In this document: positions 25,982-33,732 of the stretch, in pieces
How the letters are laid out: every line of letters begins with the position of its first letter
Numbering within the stretch: the stretch's first letter is position 1
DNA from: Prevotella sp. UBA2746
GTDB lineage: Bacteria > Bacteroidota > Bacteroidia > Bacteroidales > Bacteroidaceae
Reading direction: 5' to 3'
Assembly (NCBI GenBank): GCA_002353555.1
Contig: DEJO01000019.1
Location: 1 to 48,963, forward strand
DNA length: 48,963 nucleotides
Program-made: the position numbers and the translations under genes
Notes under the pieces: model-generated
The model's database searches: none
The model's input: the letters and a program-made list of their open reading frames with translations, nothing else
What the model was told of the DNA's origin: nothing

Positions 25982-27277
25982 CTACAGATGAAGGGATTCT
26001 ACGATATCGTCAACCACATTCTGTGCCACACTCTTTTCATTAGGCGGCAACAGGTAGTCCTTGAAAAACTGTTCACGCTGCGGCCTCATGGGGTCATGCC
26101 CTTGCAGTACCACATCTTCTATGAAGTGCCGGATGTCAGCCTCGTCCTTGCCCAGGTAGTGCATGCCATAAGCTTTCCTGCCAAATTCACTTTGAGTGGA
26201 CAGGATGGAATCCATGTCCTTGGAAATGAACATGACAGGTTTCCTGGAGTAATGGTATTCGGCAGCAAAAGAACCGCTGTCGTGAATCATGGCATCGCTG
26301 GTCATGAACAGGTTGATGTACTCGCCTGTCTCCAGTTGGGTGTTGTCCATCTGTTGCCATTGCGCATAATACTCATCCGCCTTTTGCTTGCCCCAGTCCT
26401 TATGCTGATAAAGTTGTGTGAGAAGAGCCGGGTGTGGCTTGAAGGCTATTTGTATGCGGTCGGCATACTCGCGTGCCATGTCCAGCATGAGCGATGCCAT
26501 CCACAAAAAGTTTGAACGGGGAGGGAAAGCCGAGTTTTCTGCGATGATGGAGAAGTGGGGTGCCCAGATGATTCGCTTACGTCGGCGACGGTCCTCAGGC
26601 GTTTTCCAGACCGTTTCCTGATGATTCTTCTTCAGAAAGTCATCAGCCTTGGCATAGCCGGCGACCCGCACATTCCGCCCATGATTAGTTGACACCTTTT
26701 TAGCTTCTTCAAGATGCAGCTTGCTGGAATAATACAGACGCCACGCCTGATTGTGGAAATGAAGATCATAGGACAGCTTGCCCGTAGATGTCCAATAAGC
26801 ATAGGGCAGATAACACAATAAGAGGTCATAGAAGTGGGTACAGTCATATTGGTCAATGAGCAGGTGCTCGTATGGCTGTGTATAGAAAATGATGTCGGGA
26901 TTCAGTTCCTTTCTGATGTCTATGGGCGTACCGGTATAGTCGACGTATGGGATGTTCTTTGCCTTGAAGAAGCGCCGTAGCGGTGCCAAGTCGTTCTCGA
27001 AATCCCGTCCCATACAGGGCGACAGCAGGATGGTAGGTGCAAACCGCTTGTCGCTTGCCATCAAGTCGTAGATCTCCTGATATTTCCAAAGTGCGAGGTC
27101 TATAGCCATGAACACCACCCGGACAGGTTGCTTGCCGCTCAGTTCCTTTACCTTCCTGCGGTGTTGTCGCGCTACGGCACGGTACTTCCATCCATGAAGC
27201 CAAACGTAATGCATGGTTTTCGCCAATAATTGAGATAATCTTGTGTCCGTCATCGCAGTAAAGGTATGGTTATTCAT
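25982..27277 (-). CDS. CDP-glycerol glycerophosphotransferase-family protein
   Basis: A 431-residue protein of the TagB/TagF/LicD-like phosphotransferase group that moves a phospho-alcohol from a CDP carrier to a glycan. Evidence: IIWAPHFSI in the middle, FKPHPALL near residue 295, and the C-terminal SDAMIHDSGSFAAEYHYSRKPVMF, typical of the family's CDP-binding region. The frame is open further up to 27415, but that would overlap the upstream gene by 146 bases. The ATG at 27277 overlaps its stop by 8 bases (ATGAATAA) and fits the tightly packed operon. Next to a nucleotidyltransferase/PLP fusion, the donor may be an unusual CDP-amino-alcohol and not CDP-glycerol. Confidence 0.78.
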   Translation of the reverse strand: MNNHTFTAMTDTRLSQLLAKTMHYVWLHGWKYRAVARQHRRKVKELSGKQPVRVVFMAIDLALWKYQEIYDLMASDKRFAPTILLSPCMGRDFENDLAPLRRFFKAKNIPYVDYTGTPIDIRKELNPDIIFYTQPYEHLLIDQYDCTHFYDLLLCYLPYAYWTSTGKLSYDLHFHNQAWRLYYSSKLHLEEAKKVSTNHGRNVRVAGYAKADDFLKKNHQETVWKTPEDRRRRKRIIWAPHFSIIAENSAFPPRSNFLWMASLMLDMAREYADRIQIAFKPHPALLTQLYQHKDWGKQKADEYYAQWQQMDNTQLETGEYINLFMTSDAMIHDSGSFAAEYHYSRKPVMFISKDMDSILSTQSEFGRKAYGMHYLGKDEADIRHFIEDVVLQGHDPMRPQREQFFKDYLLPPNEKSVAQNVVDDIVESLHL

Positions 27278-28292
27278 GATGATGTGCCTGTAAATTACTG
27301 TGACCCCACTCGTAAACAGTGTCCATAGTAGGAGTCGGAATGCCGTTCTCATGGGCAAGTTCCTGGATAAGGTGGAGTCCGTAAGGGAAGTCTTCTGTAA
27401 AATATCGGCTTTCAAAATCTGGCTCCCATCCTCCGTTGACTTGTCTGACAGGTACCTTTATGTTTTGAAAGGCTTTGATAGAGCGTAATTTTCGGGTTAA
27501 TGATTCTGCATCGCTACTCTCGTAGTATTGCAAAACAGTAGGAATGCAGCCCGGGGTGACAGGGAGGACATGGAGCAGAGCTTGCAGTTCTTTGTCCATA
27601 TCGATATATAATTGTGAAGCTTCGTCCGTCCATTCCTCATAAAAAAGAGCATTTCTTTTGTAAACGATGCCTTTATGCCAGTCTTTCCACAATGAATACA
27701 GTCGTGAGGGATGGAGAAGGGGATTACTGTTGCTGAGGCTGGCTTCCAAATAATGATTTAGAAGAAATATGGGCGTTCGGAAAATCTCTTGCAACTCTTT
27801 TCGTAGTTCTTCTTTCTTGTCTGTTTGTTCTATGGCGACTTGAAGTTCTTTCTTGTAGCCAAGCAGGTTCGCTTCTTCACCATATCGCGTTGTACGGGCG
27901 ATAAAAGGAACCCGGCGGAATCCGAAAAGCGGAGTCGAACAGGATAGTTGCTTGATGGCTTCAAAAAAGAATCCTGTGCTGGATACGATGCTGCCAACGG
28001 CAGTACCGGGTGCAAGGAATTCCTTAATCTGTTGCAATACGGGAGGTATGGAGAATCCCGGCAAGCAAAGCAGTACGACATCTGCATGGCTGACCACTTC
28101 TTCCGGAGAGGAAGACACACGGTGTATGGTACCATTAAGATCCGTTCCTTCTGGAGTATGGATACATAATTGTCTTTTCCATTTATCCGGTCGCCTTGTC
28201 AGCAGGCTTATTTTCAGATTCTCTTGAGCAGCCAGGAAACCCGTAACCACGTGTCCCAGATTGCCGCCTCCACATATACAAATGTTCTTCAT
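27270..28292 (-). CDS. Octopine/nopaline (opine) dehydrogenase-family protein
   Basis: A 340-residue NAD(P)-dependent enzyme. The N-terminal Rossmann motif is ICICGGGNLGHVV (Gly-x-Gly-x-x-Gly-like, residues 4-16), followed by a helical C-terminal domain with NPLLHPSRLY, typical of opine dehydrogenases, which join an amino acid and a 2-oxo acid by reductive amination. It overlaps the upstream gene by 4 bases and the downstream gene by 8, so it belongs firmly to the glycan operon. It probably builds an N-(carboxyalkyl) amino acid used as a glycan decoration; that role is inference. Alternative: another ketopantoate-reductase-like dehydrogenase. Confidence 0.72.
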   Translation of the reverse strand: MKNICICGGGNLGHVVTGFLAAQENLKISLLTRRPDKWKRQLCIHTPEGTDLNGTIHRVSSSPEEVVSHADVVLLCLPGFSIPPVLQQIKEFLAPGTAVGSIVSSTGFFFEAIKQLSCSTPLFGFRRVPFIARTTRYGEEANLLGYKKELQVAIEQTDKKEELRKELQEIFRTPIFLLNHYLEASLSNSNPLLHPSRLYSLWKDWHKGIVYKRNALFYEEWTDEASQLYIDMDKELQALLHVLPVTPGCIPTVLQYYESSDAESLTRKLRSIKAFQNIKVPVRQVNGGWEPDFESRYFTEDFPYGLHLIQELAHENGIPTPTMDTVYEWGHSNLQAHHHE

Positions 28293-30103
28293 TGCAGTTC
28301 TCTGAGAGCATTAATAAGTTTGTTGTTATCTTCTTCGCTGCGAACAGACAGACGAATATAGTTCTTGCCTTGCAAAAAGTTCTTGGAATTGCAATCCTTA
28401 ATCATTATGTCATCATCAGCAAGCAAATGGATGGTCAGTTCTTTTGAGGTGTATTTATCGATGACCTCACAGCAAAAGAAGTTGGCTTGCGACGGGATGA
28501 CGCGTAGATAAGGAATTGATTCCAGGAGTTTCTGAAATCTGTTCCGCTCTTTAATAAAACGATGGCAGGCTTTAGTATAATCCGAGGCATACTTGTTGAA
28601 GATTTGCATATAGAACTCAGCGAAGGAATTGATGTTCCAGATGGAGATGTCTTTCTTGATCCACTGGATGAGTTCTATGTTGCTGCTTGCCAAAATTCCC
28701 AAGCGAAGCCCCGGCACTCCGTATGACTTGGAGATGCTTTTCATGACAACCAGATTGTCGAATTGCTCTAATAGCTCGTTGTGTAAGAGTGAGTTCTCCT
28801 CAAAGCCATCACTGAAATCAACGAAAGACTCATCCACGATGAGCATGATATTCCGTTCCCGGCACCATGAGGCTAAGTGGAGAATGTCATTTAAGGGGAT
28901 GAAGTTGCCCGAAGGGTTGTCTGGGTTAATCAGCAACAGGGCTTGGATATCTTTGTCAGAAAAGAACTGCTGAAGATCCAAGACATTGTATGCCAAGTCT
29001 TTGTTATCAGGATAGAAAGGAACTATCTGTTGCTTTGATAAGCGGTTGGGGTATTCCTCAAATGTAGGATATATGACGCCTATCTTCCCGGTGATATGCT
29101 CCATCAAGCTCTTAATGAGTTCAGCAGCACCGTTGCCGACAACAACATACGGTTGACTGATGCCGAAATACTTACCGGCTATAAGAGAGTTGACAAACAT
29201 TCCTGATGGATATTCAGTCAATAAGGTGTCGAAGTTGGCTTTCAGTTCAGCTTTCATCTGCGGAGTGGGGAAATATGGATTTACCAGATAGCAGTAATCC
29301 AACATCTTTGGAAACCTCCAGTGACCGCCATAACGATAGTTGAAACGGTGTAACATCTCTTCGTTTTCTGAAAATATGGTCTCGGCAATGTCCAGGTCCT
29401 GCACGTCGTCTATCTCATACCACTTCTCGTTGCCAATGGGCAGTGCCTTCATGTTGGAGTTGTCCAACAGCGTGATGACGCGCAACACCTGCTCGTAGTA
29501 CTCGTTGTTACCAAGGGCTGCACAGTAGGCATTCAGGAACGGCACATAGATATGCCTGGAGAACTCGCGGCTGAACTTGTAGATGTTCACCGTCTTGTAG
29601 TATCTGTCCACGTCATCATAGTTGAACGCCTTCTTCGGGACGAAGTTGATGATGTTGTTCTCGGCATCGATGCGCACCATGGTGCCGTCCATCCACGACT
29701 CGTATTTGGCAACCAACGCCACGTTGGGGTTGGGGTCGTTGAGTATCATGGGGAAGAGGCGGTCGGAGAAGATGAGGTCCGACTCGATGAGCAGCGTGTC
29801 GTCTTCCTGCAACTGTTCCTTGACGAGCGACAAGGAATAGATGTTGTTGGTCTTGTCGTAGATGGGGTTGTCGGCATACTCAATGGTCAGCTTGCCGGCA
29901 TAGCGGTCACCGATGTGGTTCCTGAGTTTTTCTCCCTGGTAGCCGGTGACGATAAGCACTCGCTTCAGGTCGAGAGCAGACAGTTGGGTGAGCAGACGGT
30001 CTATCAGCCGAACACCGTTCACCTTTACCATACACTTCGTGTTCTCCTTGGTGTATTCTCCTAATCGGCGCCCCATTCCGGCTGCCAGTATGATTGCTTG
30101 CAT
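28289..30103 (-). CDS. Fused nucleotidyltransferase and PLP-dependent aminotransferase-like enzyme
   Basis: A 604-residue two-domain protein. Residues 1 to about 235 are an NTP_transferase domain like LicC/PntC cytidylyltransferases (AIILAAGMGRRLGEYT, then a lysine in NTKCMVKVNG). Residues about 245-604 are a fold-type I PLP enzyme of the HisC/CobD kind: NGAAELIKSLM, INPDNPSGN, VDESFVDF and KSISKSYGVPGLRLG with the Schiff-base Lys near residue 459. CobD-type enzymes decarboxylate phospho-amino acids; HisC types transaminate. PntC fused to a transaminase is known in aminoethylphosphonate pathways, but no PEP mutase is seen here. Start: a promoter at 30155-30162 excludes the longer frame from 30157, leaving the ATG at 30103. 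Confidence 0.8.
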   Translation of the reverse strand: MQAIILAAGMGRRLGEYTKENTKCMVKVNGVRLIDRLLTQLSALDLKRVLIVTGYQGEKLRNHIGDRYAGKLTIEYADNPIYDKTNNIYSLSLVKEQLQEDDTLLIESDLIFSDRLFPMILNDPNPNVALVAKYESWMDGTMVRIDAENNIINFVPKKAFNYDDVDRYYKTVNIYKFSREFSRHIYVPFLNAYCAALGNNEYYEQVLRVITLLDNSNMKALPIGNEKWYEIDDVQDLDIAETIFSENEEMLHRFNYRYGGHWRFPKMLDYCYLVNPYFPTPQMKAELKANFDTLLTEYPSGMFVNSLIAGKYFGISQPYVVVGNGAAELIKSLMEHITGKIGVIYPTFEEYPNRLSKQQIVPFYPDNKDLAYNVLDLQQFFSDKDIQALLLINPDNPSGNFIPLNDILHLASWCRERNIMLIVDESFVDFSDGFEENSLLHNELLEQFDNLVVMKSISKSYGVPGLRLGILASSNIELIQWIKKDISIWNINSFAEFYMQIFNKYASDYTKACHRFIKERNRFQKLLESIPYLRVIPSQANFFCCEVIDKYTSKELTIHLLADDDIMIKDCNSKNFLQGKNYIRLSVRSEEDNNKLINALRELQ

Positions 30104-30123
30104 AGTGTTTACGTTAATCTTGT

Positions 30124-30139
30124 GGGGGAGTATTCCCCC
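30124..30139 (-). promoter_or_regulatory. Hairpin in the leader of the minus-strand glycan operon
   Basis: GGGGGA-gtat-TCCCCC forms a perfect 6-bp stem with a 4-base loop. It lies between the promoter (30155-30162) and the ATG at 30103 and could affect translation or mRNA stability. Confidence 0.45.
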
Positions 30140-30154
30140 TTCTGAAAGTCTGTG

Positions 30155-30162
30155 CAAAGGTA
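30155..30162 (-). promoter_or_regulatory. -7 promoter element of the minus-strand glycan operon
   Basis: The minus strand reads TACCTTTG, followed by a leader of about 45 bases to the ATG at 30103. Confidence 0.68.
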
Positions 30163-30278
30163 CTAAATAGTTGGGTGGTTGGCGGAATAGGAGTGTTAAT
30201 AATTTAGAAAAGGGTTAATAAATAATAAAATCAGGGTTGTGAAGGACTGTAAAGGGTGTCGTTTTTCATTTAAAGATG

Positions 30279-30286
30279 TACCTTTG
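30279..30286 (+). promoter_or_regulatory. -7 promoter element of the rplM operon
   Basis: TACCTTTG lies 208 bases before the rplM ATG and implies a leader of about 200 bases. Confidence 0.65.
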
Positions 30287-30289
30287 CAG

Positions 30290-30494
30290 TCCGATTATTT
30301 CGGGGATACCCTTAGAGTCCCCCGTACGGGAGTGTTAATAGCGGTGCGTTTGGCCGCGCATCGTGGTTAGTGAATCGCTCGTACACACCTTTGCATATTG
30401 TAGCCCACAGCTGCATCGTGCTTTTTGTGTGCTTATATATAATAAGGTGAAACAGAAAAAAGTTTTTTAGTAGTACAAAATTTTAAGATTAGAA
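30290..30494 (+). promoter_or_regulatory. Long structured 5' leader of rplM (candidate L13 autoregulatory leader)
   Basis: This is the gene-free stretch before rplM. It contains stem-forming parts such as TCCCCCGTACGGGA (about 30318-30331) and GCGGTGCG...CGCGCATCG (about 30343-30363), then an AT-rich stretch directly before the ATG. A ribosomal-protein leader for L13 has been described in Bacteroidia, to my knowledge; whether this sequence matches that model needs a covariance search. Confidence 0.5.
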
Positions 30495-30956
30495 ATGGAC
30501 ACTTTAAGTTACAAGACGATTTCCGCAAACAAGGAAACGGCAAAGAAGGAGTGGGTGGTAGTAGATGCCACAGACCAGGTTGTTGGTCGTCTCGCTTCAA
30601 AGGTAGCAAAGCTGATTCGCGGAAAGTACAAACCCAACTTCACACCGCACGTAGACTGTGGTGACAACGTTATCATCATCAATGCCAAGAAGGCCATCTT
30701 CACTGGCAAGAAGGAGACCGACAAGGTCTACACACGCTATACTGGCTATCCAGGTGGTCAGCGTTTCAACACACCGGAAGAGCTGCGCAAGCGCCCCGAC
30801 GGCATGGACCGCATCTTCCGCCACGCTGTCAAGGGCATGCTGCCCAAGGGTCCTCTGGGTCGCAGCCTGCTCAAGAACCTCTTCGTCTATGACGGTACGG
30901 AGCACAAGCACGAGGCTCAGAAGCCAAAGGCTATCGATATCAACCAGTACAAGTAA
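30495..30956 (+). CDS. rplM: 50S ribosomal protein L13
   Basis: A 153-residue early-assembly protein of the large subunit. Clear family features are EWVVVDATDQVVGRLASKVAKLIRG near the N-terminus and AVKGMLPKGPLGRSLLKNLFVYDG near residue 112. It starts the rplM-rpsI-rpsB-tsf run; rpsI follows after 30 bases. Expression is likely set by the long leader upstream. Confidence 0.97.
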   Translation: MDTLSYKTISANKETAKKEWVVVDATDQVVGRLASKVAKLIRGKYKPNFTPHVDCGDNVIIINAKKAIFTGKKETDKVYTRYTGYPGGQRFNTPEELRKRPDGMDRIFRHAVKGMLPKGPLGRSLLKNLFVYDGTEHKHEAQKPKAIDINQYK

Positions 30957-30986
30957 TTGGGTTTAAAGTAATAAAGCATAAATACA

Positions 30987-31373
30987 ATGGAACAGATAAA
31001 TGCAGTTGGTCGCCGTAAGAGCGCTGTCGCTCGTGTTTACCTCACAGAGGGAACCGGCAAGATTGTTATCAACAAGGTAGAACTGGAGAAGTACTTCCCC
31101 TCTGCCATCCTGCAGTACGTGGTTAAGCAGCCGCTGGCTCTGCTTGAGGCAGAAGGCAAGTACGACATCAAGGCCAACCTCGACGGTGGCGGTTTCACCG
31201 GTCAGAGCCAGGCACTGCGCATGGCTATCGCCCGTGCCCTCGTCAAGATCAACGCCGAGGACAAGAAGGCGCTGAAGAAGGAAGGCTTCCTGACCCGCGA
31301 CTCTCGTGTCGTTGAGCGTAAGAAGCCGGGACAGCCGAAGGCACGTCGTCACTTCCAGTTCAGCAAGCGTTAA
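30987..31373 (+). CDS. rpsI: 30S ribosomal protein S9
   Basis: A 128-residue small-subunit protein whose basic C-terminal tail reaches the P-site tRNA. Evidence: INAVGRRKSAVARVYLTEG at the N-terminus, GGGFTGQSQALRMAIARAL in the middle and the conserved end KARRHFQFSKR. It is co-transcribed with rplM. A GC-rich hairpin lies after its stop. Confidence 0.97.
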   Translation: MEQINAVGRRKSAVARVYLTEGTGKIVINKVELEKYFPSAILQYVVKQPLALLEAEGKYDIKANLDGGGFTGQSQALRMAIARALVKINAEDKKALKKEGFLTRDSRVVERKKPGQPKARRHFQFSKR

Positions 31374-31391
31374 TACCGAGACCCTCCCCTG

Positions 31392-31411
31392 CCCTCCCTG
31401 CTGAGGGAGGG
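31392..31411 (+). terminator. Hairpin between rpsI and rpsB
   Basis: CCCTCCCT-gctg-AGGGAGGG is a perfect 8-bp stem. AATACC just after the rpsI stop can pair with GGTATT at about 31421-31426, extending the structure. No U-tract follows, so it may be an attenuator or RNA-processing site and not a full terminator. Confidence 0.5.
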
Positions 31412-31554
31412 AGTGAAAAGGTATTCGAGCTGAAACCGTTTAGTATCTAAACCGATGAGACTTGAACAGTCAATTGCCAATTACTCATCGGCTGGTTCTA
31501 ACAACAGATAGAATTAAAAAGAAAGTAAACAACAACATTAAAAAAGAAACAACA

Positions 31555-32436
31555 ATGTCAAGAACAAATTTTGACCAGTTACTGGAGGCAGGCTGTCACT
31601 TTGGTCACCTCCGCCGCAAGTGGAACCCCGCAATGGCTCCGTACATCTTCATGGAGCGCAACGGTATTCATATCATCGACCTGCACAAGACCGTAGCCAA
31701 GATCGACGAGGCTGCCGATGCCTTGAAGCAGATTGCCAAGTCAGGAAAGAAAGTCCTGTTCGTCGCTACTAAAAAACAAGCTAAGGAGATTGTTGCCGAG
31801 AAGGCTGCATCTGTCAACATGCCTTACGTCATCGAGCGTTGGCCGGGCGGTATGCTCACCAACTTCCCCACTATCCGCAAGGCTGTGAAGAAAATGACGA
31901 ACATCGACAAGCTGATGGAGGACGGTACCTTCTCTAACCTCTCCAAGCGTGAGCTGTTGCAGATTACACGCCAGCGTGCCAAGCTGGAGAAGAACCTCGG
32001 TTCTATCGCCGACCTGACTCGTCTGCCCTCTGCACTCTTCGTTGTTGACGTGATGAAGGAGCACATCGCCATCCGCGAGGCTAAGCGTCTGGGCATTCCC
32101 GTCTTCGCCATCGTCGACACCAACTCTAATCCGAAGGACATCGACTTCATCATCCCTGCCAACGATGATGCCAAGGATTCCGTTGACGTTATCCTCACTG
32201 CTTGCTGCAATGCCATTGCAGAAGGACTGGAGGAGCGTAAGGCTGAGAAGGCCGACGAGAAGGCTTCCGCTGAACAGAGCGATGAGGTTGCCGAGGCTAA
32301 GCCCAAGCGCGCACGCAAGGCACGCAAGGAAGAGCCGAAGGCTGAGGCTGCTGCTGAAGAGGCTGCTCCCGTAGCTGAAGAGGCTGCTCCCGCTGCCGAG
32401 GAAGAGAAGGCTGAGGAAGCTCCCGCCGCTGAGTAA
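31555..32436 (+). CDS. rpsB: 30S ribosomal protein S2 with acidic/alanine-rich C-terminal extension
   Basis: A 293-residue protein of the small-subunit body. The start MSRTNFDQLLEAGCHFGHLRRKWNP is canonical; an in-frame alternative at 31462 adds 31 residues that do not look like S2. FVDVMKEHIAIREAKRLGIP and VDTNSNPKDIDFIIPANDDA are conserved. The last 60 or so residues are a Glu/Ala/Lys-rich tail, longer than in E. coli. The next gene, tsf, begins after a heptanucleotide array. Confidence 0.96.
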   Translation: MSRTNFDQLLEAGCHFGHLRRKWNPAMAPYIFMERNGIHIIDLHKTVAKIDEAADALKQIAKSGKKVLFVATKKQAKEIVAEKAASVNMPYVIERWPGGMLTNFPTIRKAVKKMTNIDKLMEDGTFSNLSKRELLQITRQRAKLEKNLGSIADLTRLPSALFVVDVMKEHIAIREAKRLGIPVFAIVDTNSNPKDIDFIIPANDDAKDSVDVILTACCNAIAEGLEERKAEKADEKASAEQSDEVAEAKPKRARKARKEEPKAEAAAEEAAPVAEEAAPAAEEEKAEEAPAAE

Positions 32437-32443
32437 TTATATA

Positions 32444-32479
32444 AATTGTAAATCGTAAATTAGTAAATTGTAAATCATA
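32444..32479 (+). repeat. AT-rich heptanucleotide array directly before tsf
   Basis: Units AATTGTA, AATCGTA, AATTAGTA (8 bases), AATTGTA, AATCATA run right up to the tsf ATG at 32480 and start 7 bases after the rpsB stop. They provide an unstructured A/T-rich initiation region. Confidence 0.75.
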
Positions 32480-33478
32480 ATGGCTATTTCAATAGATGAT
32501 ATCAAGAAACTTCGTGCAATGACCGGCGCTGGTCTTGCCGACGTGAAGAAGGCACTGACAGAGGCTGAAGGCGATTTCGACAAGGCTAAGGACCTGCTCC
32601 GCGAACGCGGACTCGCCATCGCTGCCAAGCGTTCAGACCGTGAGACCGCCAACGGTTGCGTGCTCGTAAAGAGTGTTGACGGCTTTGCTGCCATGATTGC
32701 TCTGAAGTGTGAGACCGACTTCGTTGCCAACGGAGCCGACTTCATCGCGCTGACACAGAGCATCCTTGACGCAGCTGTTGCCAACAAGTGCAAGAACATC
32801 GACGAAGTGAAGGAACTGACCCTCGCCGACGGACAGAAGGCACAGGACGCTGTAACCCAGCGTTCGGGCATCACTGGCGAGAAGATGGAGCTCGACGGCT
32901 ACCTGACGCTCGAAGGTGAGAACATCGAAATCTACGACCACATGGGCAAGCACACCCTCTGCACCATGGTACAGACCAACAAGAGCGCTGCTGAGGCAGG
33001 CCACAAGGTTGCCATGCAGGTTGCTGCCATGAAGCCGGTAGCCCTCGATGCCGAGAGCGTTCCGCAGGAAATCCTCGACAACGAGTACAAGACTGCCGTT
33101 GAGAAGACCAAGCTGGAGCAGTGCCAGAAGGCTGTCGAAGCTGCACTGAAGAAGGCTGGCTACAACCTCTACATCGCAGAGAACGAGGAACACCTCGCTG
33201 AAGGCATTGCCAAGGGCAACATCACCGAGGCTCAGGCCGACGACATCCGCCGCATCAAGACCGAGGTGGCTGAGGAGAAGGCGAAGAACCTGCCCGCACA
33301 GATGGTAGAAAACATCGCCAAGGGTCGTGTGCAGAAGTTCCTCAAGGAGAACTGCCTCGTAGACCAGGAGTTCCAGTTCGGCGACGGCGACAAGGCTACC
33401 GTTTCACAGTGGCTCGCCGCTCAGGACAAGGAGCTGAAGGTTGTTGCCTTCCAGCGCTTCACCCTCGCCGCAGAATAA
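32480..33478 (+). CDS. tsf: Elongation factor Ts
   Basis: A 332-residue nucleotide exchange factor for EF-Tu. The N-terminal UBA-like part reads KKLRAMTGAGLADVKKALTE, followed by the core motif CETDFVANGADF near residue 79. The length is greater than E. coli Ts (283), which I believe is usual in Bacteroidetes. It ends the ribosomal-protein operon; a long hairpin follows at 33523-33563. Confidence 0.97.
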   Translation: MAISIDDIKKLRAMTGAGLADVKKALTEAEGDFDKAKDLLRERGLAIAAKRSDRETANGCVLVKSVDGFAAMIALKCETDFVANGADFIALTQSILDAAVANKCKNIDEVKELTLADGQKAQDAVTQRSGITGEKMELDGYLTLEGENIEIYDHMGKHTLCTMVQTNKSAAEAGHKVAMQVAAMKPVALDAESVPQEILDNEYKTAVEKTKLEQCQKAVEAALKKAGYNLYIAENEEHLAEGIAKGNITEAQADDIRRIKTEVAEEKAKNLPAQMVENIAKGRVQKFLKENCLVDQEFQFGDGDKATVSQWLAAQDKELKVVAFQRFTLAAE

Positions 33479-33522
33479 AGCCAAGAGTGACGACTCTCTC
33501 TCGTGAGAGTACATGATAATAG

Positions 33523-33563
33523 CAAGCCCAGAATGACGCCCGCATGCGTTCGTTCCGGGCTTG
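33523..33563 (+). terminator. Long imperfect hairpin after tsf
   Basis: CAAGCCCaGAA pairs with TTCcGGGCTTG, and the loop continues as GACGC/GCGTT. It lies 45 bases after the tsf stop. It probably ends the rplM-tsf transcript, although no strong U-tract follows. Confidence 0.6.
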
Positions 33564-33597
33564 TTGCATCAACATCGAGCGCAAACAACATGGTGGA

Positions 33598-33677
33598 GCC
33601 CTTACAGGGGATGAAAAAACTTCAAATCGAACATGCGACGCTAATTCCGTAAGTCGATAATAATTAGCGGTTTACAC
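33598..33677. repeat. REP-like palindromic repeat, copy 2
   Basis: CCCTTACAGGGGATGAAAAA, then GAACATGCGACGCTA (33629-33643) and CCGTAAGTCG match the reverse complement of 10804-10742. GCTAATT...AATTAGC forms an inner stem. Confidence 0.6.
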
Positions 33678-33732
33678 AATGGAGGCCTCATAAAGAACTA
33701 CGCTTTCGAGCGAAAGTCGAGCACCGGACCCT

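Noticed and set aside
27278..27415. Longer start for the CDP-glycerol-transferase-like gene
   Set aside because: It would overlap the upstream dehydrogenase gene by 146 bases; the ATG at 27277 fits the close packing of the operon.
28289..30103. Firm assignment as a phosphonate (aminoethylphosphonate) biosynthesis gene
   Set aside because: No PEP mutase or phosphonopyruvate decarboxylase is visible and the PLP half looks like HisC/CobD and not a class V AEP transaminase.
31468..31488. Possible eighth heptamer array before rpsB (AGTCAAT, TGCCAAT, TACTCAT)
   Set aside because: It has only three weakly similar units, too short to count with confidence.
31462..31554. N-terminal extension of ribosomal protein S2
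   Set aside because: The extra residues do not resemble S2, and the canonical start is at 31555.
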